From NCBI GenBank assembly GCA_002429965.1, contig DJBG01000210.1, positions 29,236-38,706 on the forward strand: 9,471 nucleotides of DNA, read 5' to 3'. The stretch is from Hungatella sp. UBA5982 (GTDB taxonomy: Bacteria; Bacillota; Clostridia; Lachnospirales; Lachnospiraceae). The notes below the pieces were generated by a model. That model made no database searches. It was not told the DNA's origin and was given only the letters and a program-made list of their open reading frames with translations. This document shows, in pieces, positions 1 to 7,284 of this stretch (position 1 is its first letter; each line of letters starts with the position of its first letter). Position numbers and translations under genes: made by a program.

Positions 1-10
1 AAATAACTAT

Positions 11-50
11 GAGGGGTTGGGGCTGTCGGAAGGCACCCTCACCCCTTTTC
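11..50 (+). terminator. Terminator-like hairpin upstream of mnmE
   Basis: The arm at 12-22 (AGGGGTTGGGG) pairs with 36-46 (CCCTCACCCCT). This gives about 11 bp with one T-C mismatch and one G-T wobble, a loop of about 13 nt, and then a short T run (46-49) broken by C. It has the form of an intrinsic terminator for the gene before mnmE. By conserved gene order that gene would be jag/khpB, but only a possible TAA at 4-6 lies in the window. The mismatch and short T run suggest incomplete termination, so it may act as a read-through attenuator for mnmE. Confidence 0.6.
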
Positions 51-80
51 TTAAAGAGAAGTTTATTCAGGTGATTGAAT

Positions 81-1460
81 ATGAAAATGAATACAATAGC
101 GGCCATCGCCACAGCCATGTCCAGTTCCGGTATTGGGATCGTGAGAATCAGCGGCGAGGAGTCATTTCAGATTATAGATAAGATTTTTAAGGGAAAGGGA
201 AAAGGAGAGAAAAAGCTTTCCAAAGAGCCTTCCCATACCATTCATTACGGCTATATTTGTGATGGGGATGAGGTCATTGATGAGGTTCTGGTTCTGATTA
301 TGAGGGGACCAAGAAGCTATACGGCAGAGGATACGGTTGAGATTGACTGCCATGGAGGTGTTCTTGTAACGAAAAGGATTCTGGAGACTGTATTAAAGTA
401 CGGTGCCAGACCTGCGGAGCCTGGAGAATTTACGAAAAGGGCATTTTTGAACGGCAGGATGGATCTATCCCAGGCTGAGGCTGTTATTGATGTGATTCAT
501 GCAAAAAATAATTATGCCTTAAAGTCTTCCGTCAGCCAGTTAGAGGGAGCCGTTTCCAGGAAAATAAAGGATATGAGGGATAAAATCATTTATCATATCG
601 CTTTTATTGAGTCAGCTCTTGATGATCCGGAACACATTTCTCTGGATGGGTACCAGGAGCTTCTTTTGCAGGTTCTTATGCCTTTAAAAGAGGAACTGAA
701 TCTTCTTATTAAGTCTGCAGATAATGGAAGAGTTCTTTCGGAAGGTATTGAAACTGTTATCTTAGGTAAACCAAATGCAGGAAAGTCTTCTCTTTTAAAT
801 GTTTTGGTGGGAGAGGAGCGGGCAATTGTTACAGATATTGCAGGAACCACCAGGGATACCTTAAAGGAGCAGATCAGGCTGGAGGACTTAAGCCTTAATA
901 TCATTGATACGGCAGGAATCCGGAATACGGAGGATGTGGTTGAAAAGATCGGTGTTGAGAAGGCAAGAAATGCGGCCCAGGATGCTGATCTGATTATTTA
1001 TGTGGTGGATGGGTCCTGTCCTCTTGATGAAAATGATGAGGAGATATTGGAATTCATTGAAAACAGGGAGGCAGTTGTCCTCTTAAATAAGACGGATCTT
1101 ATTCCTGTTGTTACAGAGGATATGATTAAAAAGAGAACCGGGCATCGGGTGATTCCCATTTCCGCAAAGGAAGGTCTGGGGATCGGGAATCTGGAAAATG
1201 AGATAAAGGCTATGTTTTATCAGGGTGAAATTGATTTTAATGATCAGGTTTATATCACAAATGTAAGGCATAAAAATGCCCTATTAGAAGCACTTAAGAG
1301 TCTTTCTATGGTGGAAGGAAGCGTGAATAAGGGAATGCCGGAGGATTTTTATTCCATTGATTTAATGGATGCTTATGAGCAGTTAGGAACCATCCTGGGA
1401 GAATCTGTAGGGGATGATCTGGTGCATGAGATATTCCGTAAGTTCTGTATGGGTAAGTAA
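81..1460 (+). CDS. mnmE: tRNA uridine-5-carboxymethylaminomethyl(34) synthesis GTPase MnmE
   Basis: MnmE is a cytosolic GTPase that works with MnmG to install the (carboxymethyl)aminomethyl group on C5 of U34 in tRNAs reading NNA/NNG codons, using methylene-tetrahydrofolate. The N-terminal domain shows the family segment [20 protein letters not shown] and a [22 protein letters not shown] block at about 114-135. The embedded G domain has P-loop GKPNAGKS (229-236), G2 DIAGTTRDT (252-260), G3 DTAG (276-279), G4 NKTD (336-339) and G5 SAK (361-363). The C-terminus is CMGK, which carries the conserved catalytic cysteine. I chose ATG 81 because AGGTGA at 69-74 lies 6 nt upstream. An in-frame TTG at 75 and a second ATG at 87 are less well placed. 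The 459-aa length is normal. No separate promoter is obvious in the 34 nt between the hairpin and this start, so it is probably transcribed from upstream. Confidence 0.97.
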   Translation: MKMNTIAAIATAMSSSGIGIVRISGEESFQIIDKIFKGKGKGEKKLSKEPSHTIHYGYICDGDEVIDEVLVLIMRGPRSYTAEDTVEIDCHGGVLVTKRILETVLKYGARPAEPGEFTKRAFLNGRMDLSQAEAVIDVIHAKNNYALKSSVSQLEGAVSRKIKDMRDKIIYHIAFIESALDDPEHISLDGYQELLLQVLMPLKEELNLLIKSADNGRVLSEGIETVILGKPNAGKSSLLNVLVGEERAIVTDIAGTTRDTLKEQIRLEDLSLNIIDTAGIRNTEDVVEKIGVEKARNAAQDADLIIYVVDGSCPLDENDEEILEFIENREAVVLLNKTDLIPVVTEDMIKKRTGHRVIPISAKEGLGIGNLENEIKAMFYQGEIDFNDQVYITNVRHKNALLEALKSLSMVEGSVNKGMPEDFYSIDLMDAYEQLGTILGESVGDDLVHEIFRKFCMGK

Positions 1461-1497
1461 GGAATTAGGATGGAGAATGATACGAAAGGAGAAAGAA

Positions 1498-3399
1498 ATG
1501 CAGAATTTAGAAGAATCTTATGATGTTGTCATAGTCGGAGCAGGCCATGCCGGCTGTGAGGCGGCCCTGGCCTCAGCAAGGCTGGGCCTTGAGACAATTA
1601 TGTTTACAGTCAGTGTGGACAGCATTGCGCTGATGCCCTGTAACCCCAATATCGGCGGAAGCTCCAAAGGCCATTTGGTAAGGGAGCTGGATGCTTTAGG
1701 CGGTGAAATGGGAAAAATTATAGATAAAACTTTTATCCAGTCCAAAATGCTAAATCAGTCAAAAGGACCGGCAGTCCATTCCTTAAGGGCTCAGGCGGAC
1801 AAACAGGAATATTCCAGAGCCATGAGAATGACCCTGGAAAATACGGACCATTTGACCATAAGGCAGGCGGAGGTTACAGAAATTATTGTAGAGGATGGAA
1901 CCCTTACAGGTGTTAAGACCTTTTCCGGAGCAGTTTACCACTGCAAGGCTGCCATATTGGCTACGGGAACCTATTTGAAAGCAAGGTGCATCTATGGCGA
2001 TGTAAGCGAATATACAGGCCCTAACGGCCTTAAGGCGGCCAATCATCTGACCGATTCCCTAAAGGAGCATGGAATCGAAATGCTGCGTTTTAAGACGGGA
2101 ACTCCAGCCAGAGTGGATAAGAGAAGCATTGATTTTTCCAGGATGGAAGAGCAGCTGGGGGATGAGATAGTAGTGCCTTTTTCCTTTTCCACAGATAGGG
2201 AAGCGCTGCAAAAAGAGCAGGTTTCCTGCTGGCTTACTTACACCAATGAAAAGACCCATGAGATCATTCGGGAAAACTTAGACCGTTCTCCCTTATACTC
2301 AGGAGCCATCGAAGGCACCGGGCCAAGATACTGCCCATCCATTGAGGACAAGGTAGTTAAATTCCCGGATAAGGACCGTCATCAGGTCTTTGTTGAGCCG
2401 GAGGGACTTTATACCAATGAAATGTATTTAGGAGGTATGTCAAGCTCTCTGCCTGAGGATGTGCAGCATGCCATGTACCGGACGGTTCCGGGGTTGGAGA
2501 AGGTGAAAATTGTCAGAAATGCTTATGCTATTGAATATGACTGCATCAATTCCATACAGCTTAAATCAACTCTGGAAACATTACCGATCAGCGGATTGTT
2601 TTGCGGCGGTCAGTTTAATGGAAGCTCCGGATATGAGGAGGCGGCAGTCCAGGGCTTTATGGCGGGTGTAAATGCGGCCATGAAAATACTGGGGAGAGAC
2701 CAAATCGTACTGGACCGTTCCCAGGCTTATATCGGCGTTTTAATTGATGATCTTGTTACAAAAGAAAATCATGAACCGTACCGCATGATGACCTCAAGGG
2801 CGGAATACAGGCTGTTGCTTCGTCAGGATAACGCGGATATCCGTTTAATGGGAATCGGTCACGACATCGGGTTGATCAGTGATGGACAGCATGAAAAGCT
2901 TCTTTTAAAGGAACGGCTGATTGAGGAAGAAATCAAGCGCCTGGAAGCTACCAATATAGGGGCATCCAGAGAAGTACAGGAGTTTCTTGAAGAAAACGGG
3001 AGTACACCTTTAAAAACTGGTACAACCCTGGCAGAGTTGGTGAGAAGACCAGAGCTGAACTATGTTATGTTAACTAAATTGGATAAGAACAGGCCCGCTC
3101 TCTCAGAGGATGTGATGGAACAGGTCAATATTAATATTAAGTACGATGGATATATCCGCAGGCAGAGACAGCAGGTAATTCAGTATAAAAAGCTGGAAAA
3201 TAAAAAGCTTGATGTAGAATTTGATTATACCGCGGTAAAGGGGCTTAGAAAAGAGGCCATCCAGAAACTGAATCTGTATAAGCCCATGTCCATTGGACAG
3301 GCATCCAGAATATCCGGTGTGTCACCGGCAGATATATCCCACCTGCTCGTTTTTCTGGAGCAGCTTCGTTATCAGAAGAGCCTGGAAAAGAAAGAATGA
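1498..3399 (+). CDS. mnmG: tRNA uridine-5-carboxymethylaminomethyl(34) synthesis enzyme MnmG (GidA)
   Basis: MnmG is the FAD-dependent partner of MnmE in tRNA wobble-uridine modification. The Rossmann FAD motif is [13 protein letters not shown] (GAGHAG at 14-19). Further family blocks are [17 protein letters not shown] (53-69), [18 protein letters not shown] (85-102), FKTGTPAR (198-205), [12 protein letters not shown] (273-284), [14 protein letters not shown] (373-386) and [20 protein letters not shown] (426-445). Cys48 and Cys279 match the two conserved functional cysteines of the family. The C-terminal helical domain that contacts MnmE ends near [14 protein letters not shown] and [20 protein letters not shown] 1498 was chosen because AAGGAG (1486-1491) lies 6 nt upstream and the product then starts just before the FAD strand. 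The frame is open further upstream to 1414, but that extension overlaps mnmE and has no family match. At 633 aa the length is typical. It starts 37 nt after mnmE and shares its transcript. Confidence 0.97.
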   Translation: MQNLEESYDVVIVGAGHAGCEAALASARLGLETIMFTVSVDSIALMPCNPNIGGSSKGHLVRELDALGGEMGKIIDKTFIQSKMLNQSKGPAVHSLRAQADKQEYSRAMRMTLENTDHLTIRQAEVTEIIVEDGTLTGVKTFSGAVYHCKAAILATGTYLKARCIYGDVSEYTGPNGLKAANHLTDSLKEHGIEMLRFKTGTPARVDKRSIDFSRMEEQLGDEIVVPFSFSTDREALQKEQVSCWLTYTNEKTHEIIRENLDRSPLYSGAIEGTGPRYCPSIEDKVVKFPDKDRHQVFVEPEGLYTNEMYLGGMSSSLPEDVQHAMYRTVPGLEKVKIVRNAYAIEYDCINSIQLKSTLETLPISGLFCGGQFNGSSGYEEAAVQGFMAGVNAAMKILGRDQIVLDRSQAYIGVLIDDLVTKENHEPYRMMTSRAEYRLLLRQDNADIRLMGIGHDIGLISDGQHEKLLLKERLIEEEIKRLEATNIGASREVQEFLEENGSTPLKTGTTLAELVRRPELNYVMLTKLDKNRPALSEDVMEQVNINIKYDGYIRRQRQQVIQYKKLENKKLDVEFDYTAVKGLRKEAIQKLNLYKPMSIGQASRISGVSPADISHLLVFLEQLRYQKSLEKKE

Positions 3400-3409
3400 G
3401 GAGTATTAT

Positions 3410-4141
3410 ATGACAGGAGTATTTGAAGAAAGTCTCCGGAAAGAATTGAATTTATTGTCCATAGAGTTAAAAGAAAATCAAATAAATCAATTTTATAATT
3501 ATTTTGAATTATTGGTTGAATGGAATAAATTTATGAATTTGACTACGATTATTGAAATGGATGAAGTGATTACAAAGCATTTTGTTGACAGTCTGTCTTT
3601 GATAAAAGCGATGGGAGATATTGGTACAAAGGATTATAAGATCATTGATGTGGGAACCGGAGCAGGGTTTCCCGGAATTCCTTTAAAGATCGCATTTCCT
3701 GATTTAAGAATTACATTAATGGATTCCTTGAATAAAAGGATAAACTTTTTAAATGAAGTAATTAATTCTTTGGGACTTGAAAAAATAGGGGCCATCCACG
3801 GGAGGGCAGAAGACTTAGGAAGAGATCCTCTCCACCGGGAACAATATGATTTCTGTGTCTCCAGAGCAGTTGCTAACCTTAGCACGTTATCCGAATACTG
3901 TATGCCCTTTGTTAAGGTCGGAGGTCATTTTATTCCATATAAATCAGGAAAGATTGAAGAAGAGCTGGGAGCAGCAAAGCACGCCATATTTTTATTAGGA
4001 GGAAGCGTGGAAGAAGTGAAAACCTTTTTATTACCGGGAACAGATGCGGAACGTTCCTTAGTGAAGATTGTTAAGAATAATGGTATTTCTAAAAAGTATC
4101 CAAGAAAAGCGGGCTTGCCATCAAAGGAGCCTTTAAAATAA
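3410..4141 (+). CDS. rsmG: 16S rRNA (guanine(527)-N(7))-methyltransferase RsmG (GidB)
   Basis: RsmG transfers a methyl group from S-adenosylmethionine to N7 of the 16S rRNA guanine equivalent to E. coli G527 in the decoding region. Loss in other bacteria gives low-level streptomycin resistance. The sequence shows MNLTTI (42-47), KHFVDSL (56-62), the SAM-binding loop DVGTGAGFPGIPLK (80-93), the second strand ITLMDSLNKRINFLNEV (101-117), GRAEDLG (131-137), SRAVANLSTLSEYC (151-164) and a C-terminal PRKAGLPSKEPL. ATG 3410 is preceded by GAGGAG (3398-3403), which overlaps the mnmG stop codon (3397-3399); the gap between genes is only 10 nt, which indicates translational coupling. The open frame extends back to 3293 inside mnmG, but without a ribosome binding site or family similarity. 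The 243-aa length is normal. A parS palindrome begins directly after the stop codon. Confidence 0.96.
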   Translation: MTGVFEESLRKELNLLSIELKENQINQFYNYFELLVEWNKFMNLTTIIEMDEVITKHFVDSLSLIKAMGDIGTKDYKIIDVGTGAGFPGIPLKIAFPDLRITLMDSLNKRINFLNEVINSLGLEKIGAIHGRAEDLGRDPLHREQYDFCVSRAVANLSTLSEYCMPFVKVGGHFIPYKSGKIEEELGAAKHAIFLLGGSVEEVKTFLLPGTDAERSLVKIVKNNGISKKYPRKAGLPSKEPLK

Positions 4142-4170
4142 AATGTTTCACGTGAAACATTTTTTATATC
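4139..4170. terminator. Possible bidirectional terminator formed by the parS palindrome
   Basis: The extended parS palindrome can fold as a stem of about 10 bp (AAAATGTTTC with GAAACATTTT) around an ACGT loop. On the + strand the sequence after the stem contributes a run of T residues (4160-4165), and on the - strand the stem leads into TTTTATTTT. It lies exactly between the convergent ends of rsmG and the hydrolase gene, and no other hairpin serves that junction. The stem is AT-rich and the tract is mixed, so termination may be weak. A perfect palindrome folds in either transcript, so the shape may simply follow from its being a parS site. Confidence 0.4.
4144..4159. promoter_or_regulatory. 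parS: parS centromere site 1 (ParB binding)
   Basis: TGTTTCACGTGAAACA is an exact match to the 16-bp parS sequence known from Bacillus subtilis and most bacteria, and it is a perfect palindrome. Flanking bases extend the palindrome to 24 bp (4140-4163). ParB/Spo0J encoded at 6316-7260 should bind here, load as a CTP-dependent clamp and spread, marking the origin region for segregation. The site lies 2 nt after the rsmG stop codon and about 18 nt from the end of the convergent hydrolase gene. Confidence 0.95.
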
Positions 4171-4176
4171 TATTAA

Positions 4177-5124
4177 TTATGCAAAAAACATTTGAATGAC
4201 GCGATACAGTTCAGAAGGATTTTCCAATTGAGGTAGGTATTTTGAATTTCCAATCAGGGAACTTTCAACGGCCGGATTATATGTCTGATATTCCCGGATC
4301 AATTCATTAATGTTTTCCATTTCACACCCCCCTATAATATAAATGCTGTTATCGATTTTCTTTAAAGCATTTACAATGTTACATTTAGTATAATTGCATC
4401 TGACACTGGCATATAAGGATTTTGGTGATTCACCCAAATGAGCTGATTCATAGTAAGCATCGACCAGTGAGGTCTTTACAGAATAAGGATTATAGAAGTT
4501 ATTAGCAAAATCTTCCATAATTGCCCTTTTACTGGTAGCGATGTGATAGAGCAGTGTTCCTAAAATGGGCAAGTCCAAAATAAATTTATAAACTTTACCA
4601 TGCTTGTTTGGTATCTGGCTGCATGATAGTAAGGTATCCGGATTAATCAGCATAATCTGATCAAATAATTCTGGTGCCTGATTACATGCCATGACAGCAA
4701 GAGGCGTTGAAGCGCCGGATGCAATGACATTCGTACGATGTCCTATTTCTGATTTGATAAAGTCAGAGATCATCTGTACATAAAGATAATTAGTATAAGT
4801 CAGATCCGGTTTTTCAGAGCGTCCGCATCCCAGGAGGTCTATAGCATATACGGTATATTGTTCTTTTAAATAGTTAATCATTTGGTTCCATTCATATCCG
4901 CTGGAACAAGCCGTTAAATCATGAATGAGTAAAAGTGGCTTGCCGGTTCCAGTCTTTGTATAATGAATATTACCAAAACGCCATTTATAGCAAAGGGGCT
5001 TTGAATCAGATAGTATGTTTTTGGAGGTTGCAGAGTATTTAATACATTTATTAATGACAGCAGTGGCAGTTGCTGTGCTGGCTGATAAAATAAGCAAGGT
5101 CAATAATTTGTTCTTTGTTTTCAT
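4177..5124 (-). CDS. Membrane-anchored alpha/beta-hydrolase-fold protein with altered catalytic triad
   Basis: The fold is recognisable: LLLIHDLTACSSGYEW (64-79, the HG/oxyanion region), YAIDLLGCGRSEKPD (93-107) and a final LPQLENPSELYRVI (297-310), in a 315-aa protein. The N-terminus is MKTKNK followed by a hydrophobic stretch (about 7-24), which suggests a signal peptide or single membrane anchor with the domain outside the cell. No lipobox is visible. The nucleophile elbow reads IASGAST (134-140). The best alignment to GxSxGG puts Gly137 at the serine position, although Ser139 (GASTP) could be argued. At the histidine position before LPQLENP there is Tyr296, and there is no histidine at all after residue 229. 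The acid position in IIGGCEME is Glu268 rather than Asp. This points to a non-catalytic or atypical member. The substrate is unknown. ATG 5124 has AGGAGG at 5131-5136, 6 nt away. It is transcribed alone, between two parS sites. Confidence 0.85.
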   Translation of the reverse strand: MKTKNKLLTLLILSASTATATAVINKCIKYSATSKNILSDSKPLCYKWRFGNIHYTKTGTGKPLLLIHDLTACSSGYEWNQMINYLKEQYTVYAIDLLGCGRSEKPDLTYTNYLYVQMISDFIKSEIGHRTNVIASGASTPLAVMACNQAPELFDQIMLINPDTLLSCSQIPNKHGKVYKFILDLPILGTLLYHIATSKRAIMEDFANNFYNPYSVKTSLVDAYYESAHLGESPKSLYASVRCNYTKCNIVNALKKIDNSIYIIGGCEMENINELIREYQTYNPAVESSLIGNSKYLPQLENPSELYRVIQMFFA

Positions 5125-5130
5125 ATTTTA

Positions 5131-5186
5131 CCTCCTGAAATGAGTTGATCTTTTCTTATTATAATATAATCAATATGGACTTACAA
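5131..5186 (-). promoter_or_regulatory. Sigma-A promoter and ribosome binding site of the hydrolase gene
   Basis: On the - strand, TTGTAA (-35, 5186-5181) is followed after exactly 17 bp by TATAAT (-10, 5163-5158). Transcription would start near 5151, giving a leader of about 27 nt that contains the strong AGGAGG site at 5136-5131. The match to the consensus is 4/6 and 6/6 with ideal spacing. The gene therefore has its own promoter and does not depend on the surrounding operons. Confidence 0.65.
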
Positions 5187-5325
5187 CGCCTAACATATTA
5201 ATTTATTCTTAAAACTTGGAAAAACCTTACAAATATTCATTTATAGTTAAAAAATTGGGCAAAAAAGATGCTAAAATCTTTTGGATATAGCTTTATACCA
5301 ACTAAGTGTAGGAATAAGATTGGAA
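5187..5325. other. AT-rich spacer between the hydrolase promoter and parS site 2
   Basis: No credible ORF is seen here on either strand. The only structure noted is a 7-bp inverted repeat (AAAAGAT at 5263-5269 with ATCTTTT at 5276-5282, loop GCTAAA). It is weak and AT-rich, and is not clearly a terminator because no gene ends here. I looked for DnaA boxes of the TTATCCACA type and saw none. Confidence 0.5.
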
Positions 5326-5328
5326 AAA

Positions 5329-5344
5329 TGTTTCACGTGAAACA
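5329..5344. promoter_or_regulatory. parS: parS centromere site 2 (ParB binding)
   Basis: This is a second exact TGTTTCACGTGAAACA, with a palindrome extended to 22 bp (5326-5347). It lies 1185 bp from site 1 and about 60 bp upstream of the parA -10 element. ParB loaded here could spread over the parA promoter, so the site may contribute both to segregation and to autoregulation of the parAB operon. The regulatory role is inferred from position. Confidence 0.95.
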
Positions 5345-5401
5345 TTTATTATATTTTATAGATTTTTTTTACAGGAAACCATAGGAAAAAAAAATAAAGT
5401 A

Positions 5402-5410
5402 TGCTATACT
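5402..5410 (+). promoter_or_regulatory. Extended -10 promoter of the parA-parB-DUF4446 operon
   Basis: TGCTATACT is an extended -10 element (TGn followed by TATACT at 5405-5410). No good -35 hexamer lies 16-18 bp upstream; the nearest sequence is TAGGAA in an A-rich tract, so recognition would depend on the extended -10. A start near 5417 would give a leader of about 125 nt before parA. It is the best promoter candidate between parS site 2 and parA. Confidence 0.5.
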
Positions 5411-5448
5411 CTAGTTTGAACTGCAATTTCCGGATGTTATAACAAGAA

Positions 5449-5478
5449 AAGGTTGAAAGAAATACATCTTTCAGCCTT
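5449..5478 (+). promoter_or_regulatory. 5' leader hairpin 1 of parA
   Basis: AAGGTTGAAAGA (5449-5460) pairs with TCTTTCAGCCTT (5467-5478): 12 bp with one G-T wobble around the loop AATACA. No U run follows, so it is not a standard intrinsic terminator. It may be a structural element of the leader mRNA or a DNA-level operator. Its function is unknown. Confidence 0.5.
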
Positions 5479-5484
5479 GAATAT

Positions 5485-5531
5485 ATGAATCAACTGGATA
5501 AGTGAGCACACCCGCTTGATTCATTAGGAGG
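5485..5531 (+). promoter_or_regulatory. 5' leader hairpin 2 abutting the parA ribosome binding site
   Basis: ATGAATCAA (5485-5493) is the exact reverse complement of TTGATTCAT (5516-5524), with 22 nt between them. The right arm ends 1 nt before the Shine-Dalgarno AGGAGG (5526-5531). That SD sits 11 nt before the parA ATG, slightly further than usual. An alternative inner stem is AAGTG (5500-5504) with CGCTT (5513-5517). The placement suggests a possible effect on ribosome access, but nothing in the sequence identifies a ligand or protein. Confidence 0.45.
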
Positions 5532-5542
5532 CAAAATTAAAA

Positions 5543-6313
5543 ATGGGAAGAATCATTGCGATAGCAAACCAGAAGGGCGGAGTCGGTAAAACGACTACTG
5601 CAATCAATTTATCTGCTTGTCTGGCAGAATCAAGACAGCGGGTATTGGCTGTGGATTTTGATCCACAGGGAAATGAGACCAGCGGATTAGGGATCGAAAA
5701 AAGTTCCATTGAGCGAACGGTATACGATCTGCTGGTAGGAGAGTGTGAAATTGAAGAATGTCTGATTACCAATGTTCAGGAAAACTTGGATTTGCTTCCT
5801 TCTAATGTGGATTTAGCAGGAGCAGAGATTGAATTATTGGAAATTGAGAACAAGGAAACACTCCTCAAAACATATCTTGAAAAAGTCAAGAAACACTATG
5901 ATTTTATTATCATAGATTGTCCTCCGTCATTGAATCTATTGACAATTAATGCCTTAACAGCTGCAAACACCGTATTGGTACCAATTCAATGTGAATATTA
6001 TGCGTTAGAGGGATTGAGCCAGGTATTGAAAACGGTAAATCTGGTAAAAAAGAAGCTAAATCCTGCCCTTGAGATGGAAGGCGTAGTATTTACCATGTAT
6101 GATGCCAGGACAAATCTTTCCCTGGAGGTTGTTGAGAGCGTTAAAAATAATTTAAACCAGAATATCTATAAAACCATTATACCCAGAAATGTCAGACTGG
6201 CAGAGGCTCCCAGCCATGGAATGCCGATTAATTTATATGATTCCAGATCAGCAGGAGCGGAAAGCTACCGGTTACTGGCGGCAGAAGTAATAAGCAGAGG
6301 AGAAGAAATATAA
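5543..6313 (+). CDS. parA: ParA-family chromosome partitioning ATPase (Soj)
   Basis: ParA is a deviant Walker ATPase that binds the nucleoid non-specifically as an ATP dimer and is stimulated by ParB bound at parS, moving or organising the origin region. In Bacillus the homologue Soj also controls DnaA. The sequence shows the deviant Walker A KGGVGKTT (11-18) with signature Lys11 and Lys16, the A' motif DFDPQGNETSGLG (38-50), Walker B FIIIDCPPSLN (121-131), and the C-terminal block IPRNVRLAEAPSHGMP. At 256 aa it is a chromosomal small ParA without an N-terminal DNA-binding domain, unlike many plasmid ParAs. ATG 5543 has AGGAGG 11 nt upstream. It is the first gene of an operon with parB, only 2 nt apart. 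Confidence 0.96.
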   Translation: MGRIIAIANQKGGVGKTTTAINLSACLAESRQRVLAVDFDPQGNETSGLGIEKSSIERTVYDLLVGECEIEECLITNVQENLDLLPSNVDLAGAEIELLEIENKETLLKTYLEKVKKHYDFIIIDCPPSLNLLTINALTAANTVLVPIQCEYYALEGLSQVLKTVNLVKKKLNPALEMEGVVFTMYDARTNLSLEVVESVKNNLNQNIYKTIIPRNVRLAEAPSHGMPINLYDSRSAGAESYRLLAAEVISRGEEI

Positions 6314-6315
6314 TT

Positions 6316-7260
6316 ATGGCAAAGAGAACGGGTTTAGGAAAAGGCCTTGGAGCAATTTTCGGAGATGAAGTAATGGAATCAGCGGCAGAGGAACAGGAAA
6401 TGAAAAACCATCCAAAGCCGGAGCAGATAAGCGTAAGAAAAGGAACAGGGGAAGAGGAACCGGAAACTGGAAAAGGGTTGTTCCTTAAAATATCCTCCAT
6501 TGAACCGAACCATAATCAGCCAAGAATGGATTTCCGTGAGGAATCTCTCATTGAATTAGCGGAATCCATGAAAGAATATGGTGTTTTACAGCCTCTTTTG
6601 GTACAGAAAAAGGGGGATTTCTACGAAATAATCGCCGGTGAACGCAGATGGAGAGCAGCAAAGCTGGCAGGCTTGAAAGAAGTGCCTGTGGTAATCCGGG
6701 AATATACGAAGCAGCAATCAATGGAAATTGCATTGATCGAGAATGTACAAAGAGAAGATTTAAATCCCATTGAAGAAGCCAAGGCTTATCAAAGTCTGAT
6801 GCAGGAATTTGGTTTAAAGCAGGAAGAAATTGCAGCGCGTGTGGCCAAAAACAGGGTAACCATCACCAACAGCATGCGTTTATTAAAGTTGGAAAAAAGA
6901 GTACAGGATTTGCTCATTCAAAACCAGATCACAGGAGGACATGCCAGGGCGCTTCTGGCTGTTGACGATCCGGAAATGCAATTCCAGATTGCAGGAAGGA
7001 TTATTGCTGAAAATCTAAGCGTCCGTGAAGTGGAAAAACTTGTTAAATCCATGTCAAAGAAAAAAGAACCAAAAGAAAAAAAGGAAGAGGATGAGAGTAT
7101 TTTCCTGATTTTCAGAGAACTGGAAGATAGAATGAAAACTGCCATGGGAACAAAGGTAAGTATTAACCAGAAAGATAGAAACAAAGGAAGAGTGGAAATT
7201 GAGTACTATTCTGAGGCAGAATTGGAAAGAATAGTAGAGTTGATAGAATCCATAAGATAA
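6316..7260 (+). CDS. parB: ParB/Spo0J CTP-dependent parS-binding clamp protein
   Basis: ParB binds parS, hydrolyses CTP and slides on DNA as a clamp, forming the partition complex that recruits SMC condensin and stimulates ParA. The N-terminal tail KRTGLGKGLGAIF (3-15) matches the ParA-activating peptide of the family. A variable linker follows (about 17-55), then the CTPase domain with GERRWRA (108-114) and ENVQREDLNPIEEA (142-155). Next come the helix-turn-helix LKQEEIAARVAKNRVTITNSMRLLKL (167-192) and the spreading/loading domain. A Lys/Glu-rich linker (about 246-260) joins the C-terminal dimerisation domain (261-314). The length of 314 aa is ordinary. Its ribosome binding site GAGGAG (6297-6302) lies inside parA and is 13 nt from ATG 6316, so translation is probably coupled to parA. 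Both targets (parS at 4144 and 5329) lie in this window. Confidence 0.96.
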   Translation: MAKRTGLGKGLGAIFGDEVMESAAEEQEMKNHPKPEQISVRKGTGEEEPETGKGLFLKISSIEPNHNQPRMDFREESLIELAESMKEYGVLQPLLVQKKGDFYEIIAGERRWRAAKLAGLKEVPVVIREYTKQQSMEIALIENVQREDLNPIEEAKAYQSLMQEFGLKQEEIAARVAKNRVTITNSMRLLKLEKRVQDLLIQNQITGGHARALLAVDDPEMQFQIAGRIIAENLSVREVEKLVKSMSKKKEPKEKKEEDESIFLIFRELEDRMKTAMGTKVSINQKDRNKGRVEIEYYSEAELERIVELIESIR

Positions 7261-7284
7261 CATCATGGAAGCGAGGACAAAAGA

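Noticed and set aside
1414..1497. N-terminal extension of mnmG overlapping the end of mnmE
   Set aside because: The extra 28 residues have no family similarity and no ribosome binding site, whereas ATG 1498 has AAGGAG at the ideal distance.
3293..3409. N-terminal extension of rsmG into mnmG
   Set aside because: The extra 39 residues read as an out-of-frame shadow of mnmG; ATG 3410 with GAGGAG fits the family start.
5263..5282. Inverted repeat AAAAGAT/ATCTTTT considered as a terminator
   Set aside because: The stem is only 7 bp and AT-rich, and no gene ends near it on either strand.
5187..5540. Possible replication origin or DnaA-box cluster near parA
   Set aside because: The neighbourhood is origin-proximal, but no TTATCCACA-type boxes were seen, and dnaA/dnaN are not in the window.
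4142..5542. Noc protein gene or Noc binding sites
   Set aside because: The gene here has an alpha/beta-hydrolase fold with no ParB-like domain, and no ATTTCCCGGGAAAT-type site was found.
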